From Zeimonas sp964538505 (lineage in GTDB: Bacteria > Pseudomonadota > Gammaproteobacteria > Burkholderiales > Burkholderiaceae_E), in the NCBI GenBank assembly GCA_964538505.1, contig CAZIDY010000001.1, positions 124,001 through 188,000 of the forward strand: 64,000 nt of DNA. The letters run 5' to 3'. Under the pieces are notes generated by a model that saw nothing but the letters and a program-made list of their open reading frames with translations, did not search any database and was not told where the DNA came from. This document shows positions 61,253 to 64,000 of the stretch, in pieces. Both the position numbers and the translations under genes were made by a program. Every line of letters begins with the position of its first letter. The stretch's first letter is position 1.

Positions 61253-62127
61253 GTGTTCTTCAGGTGGTCGATGAAGGTGCGCACCCGCAGCGGCAGGTTG
61301 CGTCGTTGCGGGAATACCGCGTAGATCGCGTTCGGCGCGGCGGCGAACTCGTCGAGCACGCTCAGCAGCCGCCCGCTGCGCAGGTCGTCTCCGACCTCCC
61401 AGATCGAGCGCCAAGCGAGCCCTCGTCCGGCAAGTGCCCAGTCGTGCAGCACGGCGCCATCGGTGCACTCGATCGATCCCGATACGCGCATCGACACCGG
61501 CGCTCCTTCGACGCGGAACTGCCAGCCGCGCGGCTGGTTGCCGTAGGTGCCGAAGGTCAGGCATTGGTGCCGCGCCAGTTCGTCCGGATGCGCGGGCACG
61601 CCGTGGCGCTCGAGGTAGGCAGGGCTTGCAACGACTACGCGCCGGTTCTCGGCGAGCTGCACGCCGACCAGGCTCGAGTCGTCGAGCGTTCCGATGCGAA
61701 CGGCGACGTCGATGCCTTCGTTGACGATGTCGGCGAGGCGGTCGCTGAGGTCGAGCGAGACCGACACCTCGGGATGCGAGTCGAGGAACTCCGGCACCAG
61801 CGGCGCGACGTGGACACGCCCGAAACCGGCAGGCGCGGTGACGCGCAGGTGGCCGCTCGCCTTCACACCGCCGAGCGAAACCGAGGCTTCGGCGTCACGC
61901 AGATCATGCAGGATCCGCTGGCAGTCTTCGAGGAAGGCGCTGCCCTCGAAGGTGAGCGTGATGCGCCGGGTCGTACGCACGAGCAGCTTCACGCCGAGAC
62001 GCGCTTCGAGTGCGTCGATGCGCCGTCCGATCAGTGCGGGGGCGACGCCTTCGGCGCGTGCTGCCGCGCTGAGGCTGCCGCGCGTGGCGGCAGAGATGAA
62101 GCTCTCGATCTGCTTGAGACGGGCCAT
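61225..62127 (-). CDS. LysR family transcriptional regulator
   Basis: 300-residue LTTR. The N-terminal helix-turn-helix is ARLKQIESFISAATRGSLSA ... ALIGRRIDALEARLGVKLLV. The effector domain (~90-295) has SGHLRVTAPAGFGRVHVAPL and DIVNEGIDVAVRIGTLDDSS, the subgroup-2 (DsdC/AaeR-like) pattern. It ends FIDHLKNTYGNPAYWR. It is convergent and overlapping with regulator 2 and divergent from the HAD gene. The 109-base divergent gap has a candidate operator. Confidence 0.94.
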   Translation of the reverse strand: MARLKQIESFISAATRGSLSAAARAEGVAPALIGRRIDALEARLGVKLLVRTTRRITLTFEGSAFLEDCQRILHDLRDAEASVSLGGVKASGHLRVTAPAGFGRVHVAPLVPEFLDSHPEVSVSLDLSDRLADIVNEGIDVAVRIGTLDDSSLVGVQLAENRRVVVASPAYLERHGVPAHPDELARHQCLTFGTYGNQPRGWQFRVEGAPVSMRVSGSIECTDGAVLHDWALAGRGLAWRSIWEVGDDLRSGRLLSVLDEFAAAPNAIYAVFPQRRNLPLRVRTFIDHLKNTYGNPAYWR

Positions 62128-62160
62128 CGGACGGGCGCGGGTGGTACGGACGACGCTGCG

Positions 62161-62200
62161 ATTATTGCAAAAAGGTAAAAGCTGAAGCGACCTTTCAAGG
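62161..62200. promoter_or_regulatory. candidate LysR operator, divergent lysR-HAD gap
   Basis: AAAGGT (62171-62176) and ACCTTT (62190-62195) form an inverted repeat spaced by 13 bases in an A/T-rich patch between the divergent LysR and HAD genes. The layout fits a LysR-type binding site. Confidence 0.4.
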
Positions 62201-62236
62201 CTTTTTGAGAGGAACTCGGCTGATTACACTCGGAGC

Positions 62237-62970
62237 ATGCCCAAGGAAGTTCGTGCGATCGCATTCGACGCCTACGGCACGCTGTTCGACGTGCATTCGG
62301 TGACGAGTCTCGCCGAGCAGCTGTTTCCCGGACGCGGCGCGGAACTCTCGCAGCTGTGGCGCCAGAAGCAGCTCGAGTATTCGTGGCTGCGCACGATGTC
62401 CGAGCGTTACGCGCCGTTTCGCGAGATCACGCGTGATGCGCTGCGTTTCTCCGCGCGCCGACTCGCACTCGCGATGGACGAGGCCGACGAAGAGCGCCTG
62501 ATGAAGCAGTACGCGAGCCTGTCGGCGTTTCCGGAGAACCTGGCGGCGCTGCGCGCGTTGCGCGACACCGGCCTGCCGCTGGCGATCCTCACCAACGGCG
62601 ACCCTGACATGGTCGCGATCTCGGTGCGCAGCGCGGGCATGCAGGGGCTTTTCGATTACCTGCTGTCGGCGTACGAGGTCGGCTGCTTCAAGACGCGGCG
62701 CGAAGTCTACGCACTGGCGCCGGCAGCCTTCGGCTGCGAGCCTGCGCAGATCCTCTTCGTGTCGTCGAACGCATGGGATGCGATCGCTGCGACCTGGTTC
62801 GGTTTCCAGACTTTCTGGGTCAACCGCTCGGGTGCACCGCTCGACGAGCTCGGCACGGCGCCATCGGCCACCGGGCACCGGCTCAGCGATGTCGTCGACC
62901 ACGTTCGTGCCCGCTTCCGAGGCCGCCCGCGCGGCACGCCCGAACCCACCCCCTTCGAAGGAGAATCGAG

Positions 62971-62974
<4 letters not shown>
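62237..62974 (+). CDS. haloacid dehalogenase type II family hydrolase
   Basis: 245-residue HAD enzyme of the (S)-2-haloacid dehalogenase type, which hydrolyses 2-haloalkanoates to hydroxy acids. Residues line up with the family: FDAYGTLFDV (nucleophile Asp10), RQKQLEYSWLR (substrate Arg), LTNGDPDMV (phosphate-site Thr/Asn in place of the usual Ser-Asn), CFKTRREVYAL (Lys and Tyr) and VSSNAWDAIAATW (Ser, Asn, Asp). The Thr-for-Ser change makes a different small substrate possible. The stop overlaps aceB by four bases (ATGA). Confidence 0.86.

Positions 62975-64000
<1,026 letters not shown>

Overview
The window is a high-GC chromosome segment from a flagellated betaproteobacterium, most likely Burkholderiales. 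The signs are a flgL tail, a polyhydroxyalkanoate phasin with PhaR-like sites, the bpt-aat-pyrD cluster, a large fused indolepyruvate:ferredoxin oxidoreductase, an H1-like SWIB protein, the rimP-nusA-infB-rbfA-truB-typA order and strong G/C in third codon positions. I do not assign a genus.

Layout. 1-23 kb is ordinary core genome: flgL (partial), an EAL/HDOD signalling protein, rpiA, a methyltransferase, argA-yggX divergent from hrpA, an EI24 membrane protein, a MoaB-like protein, the indolepyruvate oxidoreductase, phaP divergent from a penicillin-binding endopeptidase, an IclR regulator, YbaN, SirB2 and DUF2249 proteins, the coupled aat-bpt-pyrD genes, a Rieske protein and a Nudix hydrolase, ending at an initiator tRNA gene.

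23.08-33.09 kb is a roughly 10-kb integrative element inserted in the 3' end of that tRNA-fMet. A 19-bp direct repeat flanks it (23075-23093 and 33073-33091), and a P4-type tyrosine integrase lies just inside the right repeat. It carries an AlpA regulator, a winged-helix protein whose 3' end contains iteron-like palindromes, a decayed polyvalent protein with a phosphoribosyltransferase domain, a lone small terminase, a RelE-like toxin pair, a broken HtrA-type protease, a tRNA-Cys-like relic and a PEP-CTERM exported protein. No capsid, tail or large-terminase gene is visible, so it is a satellite or a decaying prophage remnant.

33.3-36.5 kb holds a methyltransferase divergent from an AraC regulator and a cytochrome P450. 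36.9-48.7 kb is translation and chromosome core: scpB, rluB, then rimP-nusA-infB-rbfA-truB-typA behind a structured leader with an apparent attenuator. truB seems to start at a CTG codon overlapping the rbfA stop.

48.8-61.3 kb is the most unusual region outside the island. Two long paralogous regulators (STAND-type ATPase plus SARP/BTAD C-terminus, 1,076 and 1,068 residues) bracket a hybrid histidine kinase and a LuxR-type response regulator on the opposite strand. Beside them are an orphan periplasmic binding protein and a DUF3303 protein. An 18-bp motif recurs just upstream of both paralogs and upstream of the binding protein, suggesting one regulatory circuit. The window closes with a LysR regulator, a 2-haloacid-dehalogenase-like HAD enzyme and the 5' part of malate synthase A.
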